A stretch of 64,000 bases of DNA from Parendozoicomonas callyspongiae (GTDB taxonomy: Bacteria; Pseudomonadota; Gammaproteobacteria; Pseudomonadales; Endozoicomonadaceae): the NCBI RefSeq assembly GCF_023502345.1, contig NZ_JAMFLX010000022.1, positions 18,804 to 82,803 on the forward strand, in the 5' to 3' direction. Below, piece by piece: positions 28,298 through 36,065 of the stretch; positions within the stretch are counted from its first letter, which is position 1; each line of letters opens with the position of its first letter. Below the pieces are notes generated by a model. That model made no database searches. It was not told the DNA's origin and saw nothing but the letters and a program-made list of their open reading frames with translations. Both the position numbers and the translations under genes were made by a program.

Positions 28298-28334
28298 CAT
28301 AAAAAAACCGGACGATATGTCCGGTTTTTTTATG
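28298..28334. terminator. Strong bidirectional terminator after the envelope operon
   Basis: CATAAAAAAACCGGAC (28298-28313) is a perfect 16-base inverted repeat of GTCCGGTTTTTTTATG (28319-28334), with a 5-base loop. The A- and T-rich arms make it an intrinsic terminator for both strands. Confidence 0.92.
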
Positions 28335-28345
28335 CCTGAAACCTC

Positions 28346-28663
28346 TTAAGTCAAAAAGCCTAAGCAGTCTTTTCGGAACCGCTTGTAGGTTCTTTGGACT
28401 GGTTCAGCCTTGCATGCAGCCAGAGTCCGGATGCTTTCATGGCGTATCCAAACACAGCTCCCACCAACAAAGAAGGCAGGATCAGCTGCCATAATCATAT
28501 AGCCGATCACTTCCACATTCATAATAGTGGACAGTTTGATGATAACCATGGCCCAGAACACACCGGTCAGATTGGTAAGCATGCTCTCAGCCAGGCCGGC
28601 AACACCGTCACGGGGAGAGGCAAAGTACGTCGTACAACCCAGGAAACCAGCCCAGGTGCATTT
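28346..28663 (-). pseudogene. C-terminal remnant of a membrane protein gene
   Basis: On the minus strand, open from about 28663 to the stop at 28346, the frame reads TTYFASPRDGVAGLAESMLT, then a hydrophobic stretch (about 17 residues around FWAMVIIKLSTIM), then GYMIMAADPAFFVGG and a charged tail. The first part begins directly after a stop, so there is no start codon or N-terminus. The frame ends next to the bidirectional terminator, as a real gene would. I read it as the last third of a small integral membrane protein. The family is not recognised. It could still be translated from the internal ATG at 28582, but no ribosome binding site supports this. Confidence 0.35.
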
Positions 28664-29426
28664 TCAGCACTGGGTCACAGGTGAATACCAACGGAAATCA
28701 GGCAAAATGGTACGAAAATGCCAGAACTCAAATTTAATGCCTCTATACCACTAATAATTCAGGTATTTTTTTGGCAGAAATTGTATAATTAGCAAAATAG
28801 TGTCGATAGGCTAATAAAAGTTACTCGTAGTTAACCAATTAACCCGTCTTGGCTTCAGTAATTAACGACAATAGGTCCGAAAATTGATCTATACCAATTA
28901 ATTACAAACGTAATGAATGTAGTTTTAGCATCAACCTAATTCCTGATGCAGCCGAACAATGTTTTACGCTGATTCAAACAAACCACAATCACTAAGCTTG
29001 GATTTCTTGCAAAAGATTGCAAAGCAACTCCTGATTTTTTGTGGTTTCATGAATCAATTTCACCCGGCTGTTGTTTCAATAATACAAAAATACTACTTCT
29101 TCTTAACCTCAGTTTTCTCCTCTTCTTATTCCTACGTTGTAGATAAGTCTATCGTTTATATCCTAACCTGGTGGATTGGAGCTATTAATTCCTCCAGGAT
29201 CCAAGGGTCCTAACTACCTGTTAATACAAGCTTGCTGTCAATTACCGGCAAAGAATTATATGCGCCTTCATTTACCTCGGTAATGTGCTTCTTATTGTCT
29301 TTTGACAACAGAGAATACATTACTCGTGTGTAGCTATTTAATAAGGAGCGTAATTTTATGGCTGTTGATTCTTGGCACCTTGATTTCAGGTATTAATTCA
29401 AACTCAATACGAGTAAGAGGCTAGCT
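28664..29426. other. AT-rich region upstream of grdI
   Basis: About 760 bases with no supported gene. A plus-strand frame at 28959-29213 is AT-driven and lacks a ribosome binding site. The region should hold the grdI promoter (see the sigma-54-like site). Confidence 0.5.
29372..29388 (+). promoter_or_regulatory. Sigma-54-like promoter upstream of grdI
   Basis: The site reads TTGGCACC-TTGA-TTTCA. The -24 half matches consensus and the spacing is correct, but the -12 element has TC where GC is expected. If used, transcription would start near 29400, 27 bases before the grdI ATG. Confidence 0.35.
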
Positions 29427-30761
29427 ATGAAACTTGAGCTGGGTCACTTCCATGTCAAGGAAGTCACCTTCGGCGATTTCACTCGCTTTGAAAATGGTGT
29501 CCTCACTATTAACAAAGAAGAAGCACTCGCCGTTGTACGTGAAGATGAGCACATTACCGAAGCGGATCTTGTTATTGCCCGTCCAGGTGAAGAAAAGCGC
29601 ATTGTTCCCGTTAAGGAAGCTGTAGAACCCCGCTGTCGCGTTAACAGCAAGTTCGATAATTACTTCCCCGGTGTTACCGGTTCTGATCTGTATCAGGTCG
29701 GTGAAGGCCGTTCCCACGCCCTGAAAGGCTGCAGCGTTCTGGCTGTTGGCAAGCACTGGGGTAGCTTTGGTGATGGTCTGATCGATATGTCTGGCGAAGG
29801 TGCTCAGTGGAGCTACTACTCCCAGCTGATCAACGTTTGCCTGGTTGCAGACACCGACGAAGAATTCGAACGTCACGAGCAGCAGAAGAAGAACCACGCC
29901 CTGCGTTGGGCTGCACACCGCCTGGCTGAATACCTGGGTCGTTGTGTGAAAGATGCAGAGCCTGAAGAAGTTCAGACTTTTGACCTGCCTGCTGTTACCA
30001 AGCGTGAGCAAGCTGTTAACGAACTGCCTTCTGTTGTCTATGTCATTCAGACCATGACTCAGATGGAAGAAGAAGGTTACAACGATCTGGCATACGGCTG
30101 GGACCTGAACAAGTCCATCCCAACCTATATGCATCCGAACGAAGTTCTGGATGGTTCCCTGATCGGTGGTTCCTTCATGCCTACCTCCTCCAAGTGGGCA
30201 ACTTACGATTACCAGAACTGTCCAACCATCAAGGCTCTGTACGAGCAGCATGGTAAGACTATCAACTTCCTGGGTGTTATCACCTCCAACCTGAACGTTG
30301 CTCTGGTACAGAAAGAACGTTCCGCCCTGTTCGTAGCCCAGATGGCTAAGAGCCTGGGTGCTGACAGCGCAATCGTTGCTGAGCAAGGTTACGGTAACCC
30401 CGACGCAGACTTCACTGCCTGCATCGTGGCCCTGGAAGACGCTGGTGTGAAAACTGTTGGTATGACCAACGAATGTACCGGTCGTGACGGTCGCTCCCAG
30501 TCTCTGGTATCCATGGATCCAAAGTCTGACGCTATCGTTTCCTGCGGTAACGTTTCCGAACTGATCGATCTGCCTCCGATGAAAGAAGTTATCGGTGAGC
30601 TGGCTGCCCTGAGCCGTGACGGCATGTCCGGTGGCTGGGAAGGCGACGAGATCCTCGGCCCCTCAGTCCGTGAAGATGGTTCCATCATCATGGAAAACAA
30701 CGCCATGTTCTGTGGCGACCAGGTAATGGGCTGGGCTCAAAAGACTGTTCGGGAATACTGA
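29427..30761 (+). CDS. grdI: Betaine/sarcosine reductase component B, alpha/beta proprotein (GrdI-like)
   Basis: Component B of glycine-type reductases binds the substrate amine; its large proprotein is split into two subunits, one with a pyruvoyl group formed from a Cys. The 444-residue protein matches the GrdE/GrdG/GrdI family in length. Visible parts include PGVTGSDLYQVGEGRSHALKG and GGSFMPTSSKWATYDYQN-C. The Asn254-Cys255 pair is a candidate cleavage point, near the known Asn-Cys site (Cys242) of the Eubacterium acidaminophilum glycine reductase protein. The end has EGYNDLAYGWDLN and VREDGSIIMENNAMF. The start ATG follows AGAGG. Since a BCCT transporter follows grdH, the betaine-type name GrdI is preferred; sarcosine (GrdG) or glycine (GrdE) types are possible. 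It lies 14 bases before grdH. Confidence 0.85.
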   Translation: MKLELGHFHVKEVTFGDFTRFENGVLTINKEEALAVVREDEHITEADLVIARPGEEKRIVPVKEAVEPRCRVNSKFDNYFPGVTGSDLYQVGEGRSHALKGCSVLAVGKHWGSFGDGLIDMSGEGAQWSYYSQLINVCLVADTDEEFERHEQQKKNHALRWAAHRLAEYLGRCVKDAEPEEVQTFDLPAVTKREQAVNELPSVVYVIQTMTQMEEEGYNDLAYGWDLNKSIPTYMHPNEVLDGSLIGGSFMPTSSKWATYDYQNCPTIKALYEQHGKTINFLGVITSNLNVALVQKERSALFVAQMAKSLGADSAIVAEQGYGNPDADFTACIVALEDAGVKTVGMTNECTGRDGRSQSLVSMDPKSDAIVSCGNVSELIDLPPMKEVIGELAALSRDGMSGGWEGDEILGPSVREDGSIIMENNAMFCGDQVMGWAQKTVREY

Positions 30762-30775
30762 TCGGGGATACGGCA

Positions 30776-32092
30776 ATGAAAAAAGCGATTGTTTACATCA
30801 ACCAGTTCTTCGCCGGTATCGGTGGCGAAGACAAGGCTGATCACAAGCCAGAGATCCGCGAAGGCGCGATCGGCGGCGCAGCTGCTATCCAGGCAGCACT
30901 GAAAGGCATCGAAGTCACTCACACTGTGATCTGTGGTGACAACTTCATGGGTTCTTACCGTGAAGACGCCATCGCGATCATCAGCGAAATGCTGGAAGGC
31001 AAGGAATTCGACGTATTCTTCGCCGGCCCTGCATTCCGTGCCGGTCGTTACGGTGTTGCCTGTGGCGAAATCTCCCGTGCCGTGACTGCCAAGTTCGGTG
31101 TTCCTGTGTTCTCCTCCATGAACGATGAGAACCCTGGTGTGGAAATGTTCCGCAAGGAAATGGTGATCTTCGAAGGCGGCAAGAGCGCTGCAGCCATGCG
31201 TGGTGACGCAGCCAAGGTTGCTGAGTACGCAAGCCGCGTTATCGCTGGTGAGCCTGTTGGTTCCGCTGCAGAAGAAGGTTACTTCGGTCGTGGCAAGCGC
31301 CACATGGTTTTCGATGCTGAGATGAAGCCTGCGGCTGACCGTGCAGTAGAAATGCTGCTGGCCAAGATCGCCGGAAAACCATTCGCTACCGAACTACCTA
31401 TTCCTAAGACCGACTTCGTTCCTATCGGTGCACCGATCAAGGATCTGTCCAAGGCTACCATCGCCGTTATCAACACCGGCGGTATAGTGCCTGTAGACAA
31501 CCCTGACCGTATCCAGTCTGCCTCTGCTACCCGCTGGGGTCGTTATGACATGACTGGTATGGAACGCCTGAAAGGTGGTGAGTTCAAGACCATCCACGCT
31601 GGCTTCGACCCAATGATGGCTGATAACAACCCTAACGTTATCCTGCCTCTGGACGCTCTGCGTCAGATGGAAAAAGAAGGCAAGATCGGCAAGCTGCACG
31701 AGTTCTTCTACTCCACAGTTGGTACCGGCACCACTCAGAAAGAAGCTGCCCGTATGGCCAGCGAGATGGTTCCGCCCATCCAGGAAGCAAACGTAGACGG
31801 CGTGCTATTGGTCTCCACCTGAGGCACTTGTACTCGTTGCGGTGCAACGATCGTCAAGCAAATCGAAAAAGAAACTGGCCTGCCTGTTACTCAGCTGGCC
31901 AACCTGGTACCGGTTGCCAAGACCACTGGCTCCAACCGTATCGTCCCCGGATTCGCCATTCCGTACCCACTGGGTAACCCGGAAATGACCGAAGAAGAGC
32001 AGTACCAGATGCGCTACCACCGTGTGGAAGTTGCTCTGGATGCGTTAACCCAACCAGTAGAGGAGCAAACTGTATTTAAGGTGAAATTCTGA
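30776..32092 (+). CDS. grdH: Betaine/sarcosine reductase component B gamma subunit, selenoprotein (GrdH-like)
   Basis: The catalytic selenoprotein subunit. An in-frame TGA at 31820-31822 (codon 349) is read as selenocysteine: residues before it are DGVLLVST and after it GTCTRCG, giving the motif U-x2-C-x2-C that defines GrdB/GrdF/GrdH. Translation continues for 89 more codons to the true stop TGA at 32090-32092, and the total of 438 residues equals the family length. The continuation (IVKQIEKETGLPVTQLANLV and GSNRIVPGFAIPYPLGNPEM) matches the family's C-terminus and keeps neighbour-like codon use. A SECIS hairpin follows the TGA at the standard distance. The protein reduces the C-N bond of betaine (or sarcosine) and passes the carbon fragment to selenoprotein A (GrdA), which is not in this window. 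Confidence 0.93.
31820..31850 (+). promoter_or_regulatory. SECIS element for selenocysteine insertion in grdH
   Basis: Just after the UGA, the mRNA forms a perfect 7-bp stem TCGTTGC (31834-31840) / GCAACGA (31844-31850) with the loop GGT. The GGU lies 18 bases after the UGA, the same as in E. coli fdhF. This is what SelB recognises and decides that the UGA is not a stop. Confidence 0.9.
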
Positions 32093-32232
32093 GAGTAACT
32101 GCCGGGTGGCTATTCACTGGGCCACCCCCGCAGAACAAAGTCGTGTAGATGTCGCCAGCAAGGATGCTGGCTTCCTCACGTTGTTCTGTTGTCACAGCTC
32201 TCAAAAATAAATTTCCATTGGGGGAAATTAAA

Positions 32233-33744
32233 ATGCATCACAATACAGAAGGCGACAAAACAGTATTTGTCACCGGTCTTGCTCTAGTTCTTGCCATCGT
32301 AATCCTTGGCATGATGTTCCCGGAAGCTCTGGGTACTATTGGGGGTAAAGCCATGAGTTTCCTCACCGGAGGCTTTGGCTGGCTCTATAACGCGAGTGCT
32401 TTTGCATTTGTTATTTTCTGTCTCGGCGTCGGTATGAGCCGTTTTGGCAATATCAAGCTGGGTGAAGGTGATCCTGAATTCAGCACAGCAACATGGTTCG
32501 CCATGCTGTTCTCCGCCGGTATGGGTATCGGTCTGGTGTTCTGGGGGGTTGCAGAACCTTTGAACCACTGGTTGAATCCGATCTCCACTATCGAGGCTGG
32601 CTCCGTAGAAGCCGCTGAATTTGCCATGCGCAAATCCTTCCTGCACTGGGGTCTTCAGCCCTGGGCTATCTACAGCGTTCTTGGCCTGCCTCTGGCCTAT
32701 CTCATGTACAATCGCAAAGAAGATGGTCTGATCAGTAATCTGCTGCTGCCGTTTATGGGCAAAGAAGGCCCACGCAGTGGCTGGGGTAAGCTGATCAACG
32801 TTCTTGCTCTGTTCGCAACTGCTGCCGGTATTGCTACCTCTCTCGGCATGGGTGCTCAGCAGATCAACAGTGGCCTGTCCTTTGTATTCGGCATTCCCGA
32901 TACTGGCATGGTCAAGATTGTCATGGTTTCCATCATCACCGTTCTGGTGATCCTGTGTACTGTTACCGGTATGCAGAAGGGCATTAAATACATGTCCAAC
33001 CTGAACCTGGCTATCGCTGCAGCTATTCTGGGTCTGGCGTTCGTCTTCGGTCCTACCGCTGAAATCATGAACACCTTTACCAGCTCTGTAGGTAACTACA
33101 TGCAGAACTGGCTGTCTGACAGCCTGGCTATCGGCAATGACCCATGGTACGGCAGCTGGACTGTGTTCTACATGGCCTGGTGGATTGCATGGTCTCCTTT
33201 CTGTGCACCATTTATCGCCAAGGTATCCAAGGGCCGTACTATCCGTGAATTCGTTCTCGGCGTACTGATCGCACCTTCCCTGGGTTCTTTCGTGTGGTTC
33301 GCAATCTTCGGCACCATGAGCCTGAATGTTGGCGTTGAAGCCGCTGCTCAAGCGATTCAATCCACGTCCACAGCTCTGTTCGTGATCATGGAAAACTATC
33401 CTATGGGTGGCCTGATTTCCGTACTGATCATCTTTGTGCTGTTTACCTTCTTTATCACTTCCGCCAACGGTGCGACTTATGTACTGGGTACTCTGTCCTC
33501 CAACGGTAACCCTGAACCATCCACCAAGATGAAGATCATCTGGGCTGTACTGCAGTCTGCCCTGGCGCTGGTGTTGATGCTGGGAAGTGCGAATGGTCTC
33601 AGCCTGCTGCAGACAATCTCCATTGTCGCGGCTTTCCCATTTGTGTTCGTTCTGATCCTGAGTATGTTCTCTCTGATGAGATTCCTACACGAGGACTACC
33701 CTGCCGAGGCAAAGGAACTTCCTTCTGCTGAGCAGGCTGGCTGA
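32233..33744 (+). CDS. BCCT family betaine/carnitine/choline transporter
   Basis: A secondary transporter of trimethylammonium compounds with twelve membrane helices. The 503-residue protein starts at ATG 32233 (MHHNTEGDK), preceded by GGGGGAAATT; the longer reading from 32149 is not supported. Family signatures: AGMGIGLVFWGVAEPLNHW (the Gly-rich, substrate-near helix), FLHWGLQPWAIYSVLGLPLAY, and the Trp-rich box WTVFYMAWWIAWSPFCAPFI followed by AKVSKGRTIREFV. The long regulatory tail of osmosensor BetP is missing, so it is probably substrate-driven rather than osmotically gated. It lies 140 bases downstream of grdH on the same strand; the pairing suggests it supplies betaine to the reductase. 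Whether it uses sodium or protons cannot be read from the sequence. Confidence 0.92.
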   Translation: MHHNTEGDKTVFVTGLALVLAIVILGMMFPEALGTIGGKAMSFLTGGFGWLYNASAFAFVIFCLGVGMSRFGNIKLGEGDPEFSTATWFAMLFSAGMGIGLVFWGVAEPLNHWLNPISTIEAGSVEAAEFAMRKSFLHWGLQPWAIYSVLGLPLAYLMYNRKEDGLISNLLLPFMGKEGPRSGWGKLINVLALFATAAGIATSLGMGAQQINSGLSFVFGIPDTGMVKIVMVSIITVLVILCTVTGMQKGIKYMSNLNLAIAAAILGLAFVFGPTAEIMNTFTSSVGNYMQNWLSDSLAIGNDPWYGSWTVFYMAWWIAWSPFCAPFIAKVSKGRTIREFVLGVLIAPSLGSFVWFAIFGTMSLNVGVEAAAQAIQSTSTALFVIMENYPMGGLISVLIIFVLFTFFITSANGATYVLGTLSSNGNPEPSTKMKIIWAVLQSALALVLMLGSANGLSLLQTISIVAAFPFVFVLILSMFSLMRFLHEDYPAEAKELPSAEQAG

Positions 33745-33758
33745 TAACAGCCTTACGA

Positions 33759-33783
33759 CAGCAGCCCTGTTTTAGGGCTGCTG
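33759..33783. terminator. Hairpin terminator between the BCCT gene and the phosphatase gene
   Basis: CAGCAGCCCT pairs perfectly with AGGGCTGCTG around GTTTT. A weak T-rich stretch follows; the site lies between the two convergent genes. Confidence 0.65.
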
Positions 33784-33808
33784 CTTCCCTTCAATCAGGA
33801 ACCGCCAA

Positions 33809-34861
33809 TCATAAGGGTTCCCTTTCCCCATTGAGCTTTGCCCTGATTGCCACATCATTTTTAAAAAACAGTATTTGACCAGACTCTCCGGTCTGAATAC
33901 TGGTATCAACGGCAAAAATCTGTCCATTGCTCAGCTTCTTGATTTCATTCTGAGGTGTATGGCCAACAACAATTCGCTTCGCACCGTACTGTTTCAAAAT
34001 ATCAGCAACCTGCTCAACCGTTAACTCACCAGAAAAGTAACCCCGATACCAAACAGGACTGACCCTGTTATGGTAAATGCCATACTTTGGTGAGCTTCTG
34101 ACTTCCTTGAGAGGCATATCGATAGTGATGCGGTAGTTATTGTTAACCAGATCCAGAGGCTGCTTATGTTTTGAGAAAGAAGGTGACAACCCACCATGGG
34201 TATAGATAGTGTCATCAATCTTGATAACAGTGGCCTTGCTTCTCAGCCAGCGCCCCAACACAGTATTCTGGTTAAAAAGATCTTTATATGGCTGTTTGAA
34301 CAGCTCTGCTGTTTTCAGATATTTGTCATTCAAGTACCGCTCGTCGCCCAGCAGAACCATGTATTCGTGGTTACCCAGCAGGTAGTGAACTTTACCACCG
34401 GCCATTTCAGCCTGCTTTTCAAGCTTCATAACCAGCCATAATGACTCGATGACATTTGGCCCCCGGTCAAAAATATCTCCAGTGATAACAAAGTGGCCAT
34501 CACCAAAACTCCAGTTCTCTTCTTCGTCGATAATGTTGTTATTTTTCAGAAGTGTGATGAACAGATTATGCTGGCCGTGGATATCGCTTAATACAGCTAC
34601 CGTTCCATTGCTCTTATAGCTGGAAATCTCGGCAGGAAAATCTGTTGGAAACGAGTCCTGAGGAAGTTGAGTGTAGGTCAGTTCATTGTTAGCTACACGG
34701 GCAGAGAGTAAGTTGTCCTGTTCAATAAAAACGTACGGACCATCGTTAATACCTGCATCACTTGCAGAAACATAATGCTCCGACATAAAGCTATCTACTG
34801 CCGCACATCCAGAAATACTCGCTGCAATAGCACAAGCCGCAACAATATGTTTTTTGGTCAT
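33809..34861 (-). CDS. Lipoprotein Ser/Thr phosphatase-like (Shewanella-like PPP family)
   Basis: The 350-residue protein starts with a lipoprotein signal (MTKKHIVAACAIAASISGCA; lipobox ISGC, Cys19). The catalytic domain follows with all metal motifs of the calcineurin-like PPP phosphatases in order: VLSDIHGQ (near residue 93), GDIFDRGPNV, LLGNHEYMV, IYTHGGLSP and KRIVVGHTP, ending at FAVDTS. This pattern, GDIFDRG with GNHE and HGG, is that of the SLP (Shewanella-like) phosphatases, also found in plants and protists, and distinct from diadenosine tetraphosphatase. The lipid anchor puts the active domain in the periplasm or on the cell surface, unlike most bacterial PPP enzymes. Substrate is not known. 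Alone on its strand, convergent with the BCCT gene. Confidence 0.85.
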   Translation of the reverse strand: MTKKHIVAACAIAASISGCAAVDSFMSEHYVSASDAGINDGPYVFIEQDNLLSARVANNELTYTQLPQDSFPTDFPAEISSYKSNGTVAVLSDIHGQHNLFITLLKNNNIIDEEENWSFGDGHFVITGDIFDRGPNVIESLWLVMKLEKQAEMAGGKVHYLLGNHEYMVLLGDERYLNDKYLKTAELFKQPYKDLFNQNTVLGRWLRSKATVIKIDDTIYTHGGLSPSFSKHKQPLDLVNNNYRITIDMPLKEVRSSPKYGIYHNRVSPVWYRGYFSGELTVEQVADILKQYGAKRIVVGHTPQNEIKKLSNGQIFAVDTSIQTGESGQILFFKNDVAIRAKLNGEREPL

Positions 34862-35045
34862 TCCATTATTCCTTACTGTCTGAATAACTCTTAAAAAACC
34901 GGGTTAATATTGGCTTCTACAGGCCTACGCTCGCATTATGTCAGCCAGATATTAATCTTCCGAGAACTCACCCCCCCCTCCCAGAAATTGTAGTGACAGA
35001 GAAGTTTACATACCACATATTGTGTGTAACTGATTTTTATCCTTA

Positions 35046-35939
35046 CTAGGGAAAGATTTTTTTCAAAACATTAAACAGATCAGGTGTCGCCACCAGCACT
35101 TCTCCGCCATTTCGAAGATATGAATCTGGAATTGGCAGCATTGAATTACCAACCTCCCTGTTCAGAAGAAAACCTGGCATAACATCCCAGCTGTTTAGAA
35201 AGTACTCCTGATAACCCTGTATCCTACCTGCAGCCAGCCATGCCAGGCTCAAACCGGCACACCCTATACGACGGTATTCACACCCTGTTGCCAGCAGATT
35301 TATCCGCTGATCCATACATGCCGGAATGCTGCTATGCCTTTTGCAGGTACCGACAATAATGGTGGATTCATTGGTTGGTAACTGCTGACTCTCAGATATG
35401 TGCTTCAATGGCGCACCGTTCAGAGTTGCCCCATGCCCCTTGACTGCCACATACATCTCATCCCGCTCCGGATCATAAGTAAAACCAAGAACAGGCTGAC
35501 CATCTTTCACTAACGCCAGTAACACACAGTACAGGGGAATACCTTTAACAAAGTTACCTGTGCCATCAATGGGATCAATAACCCAGGTAAGTTTTCCTTC
35601 TGCTCCATCATGCATGCCGGTCTCCTCGCCCAGCACGCTGTCTTCAGGGAATGTCTCCTTTATTCTCTGGTAGATAAGCTGTTCAACATTTCTGTCTGCC
35701 TCGGAGACAAAATTCTGTGGCCCCTTGGCTTCAATGGTTAATTGCTCCCGTTTCTTGAAATATTCTGCAGCCAGGGCTCCAGCCTCCCGCACCAGAGGTT
35801 CAGCAAACTCCCGGCGTTTCTGGATTTCAGCACTCATATCACTACTCCAGGCTTTTGCGGCGAAAACAAAGATCAATAACAACAGAAATGTGTTCTTTAT
35901 GTGCGAAACACCTGTTCCGGCGGAAGAAGACATTTTCAT
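35046..35939 (-). CDS. Inositol-monophosphatase-like protein with a signal peptide
   Basis: Members of this family are Mg-dependent, lithium-sensitive phosphatases (IMPase, CysQ, HisN-like). The 297-residue protein has the metal and catalytic motifs: ETFPEDSVLGEETG, WVIDPIDGTGNFVKGIP (DPIDGTxNF) and NSWDVMPG. A hydrophobic stretch (KNTFLLLLIFVFAAKAWSS, about residues 15-33) looks like a cleaved export signal, so the enzyme would be periplasmic. That is unusual, since most relatives are cytoplasmic. The ATG at 35939 is chosen for the AGGA just upstream; the reading from 35981 adds 14 residues. Substrate could be inositol or other sugar phosphates, or 3'-phosphoadenosine compounds; the sequence does not decide. 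Confidence 0.82.
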   Translation of the reverse strand: MKMSSSAGTGVSHIKNTFLLLLIFVFAAKAWSSDMSAEIQKRREFAEPLVREAGALAAEYFKKREQLTIEAKGPQNFVSEADRNVEQLIYQRIKETFPEDSVLGEETGMHDGAEGKLTWVIDPIDGTGNFVKGIPLYCVLLALVKDGQPVLGFTYDPERDEMYVAVKGHGATLNGAPLKHISESQQLPTNESTIIVGTCKRHSSIPACMDQRINLLATGCEYRRIGCAGLSLAWLAAGRIQGYQEYFLNSWDVMPGFLLNREVGNSMLPIPDSYLRNGGEVLVATPDLFNVLKKIFP

Positions 35940-36065
35940 GATTCCTGCTCGCTCAAAAACGGGCAAGAGTAGACCTGCCAACCAATATCTGCAGATTCAA
36001 TACACTTGATAGATGGCCCGGGTTCATGGAAAGTAGTCGAATAAAAACAATAAACGATCACGGTC

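Noticed and set aside
29421..30386. A 321-codon minus-strand frame opposite grdI
   Set aside because: Shadow of a recognised gene; no start context and no domain.
31820..31822. TGA as a true stop of grdH with a separate small gene downstream
   Set aside because: The motif context, the SECIS hairpin at standard distance, the family length and the matching continuation all favour selenocysteine.
32284..33360. A 358-codon minus-strand frame opposite the BCCT gene
   Set aside because: Shadow of a transporter with clear family motifs on the plus strand; its composition is hydrophilic and unlike known proteins.
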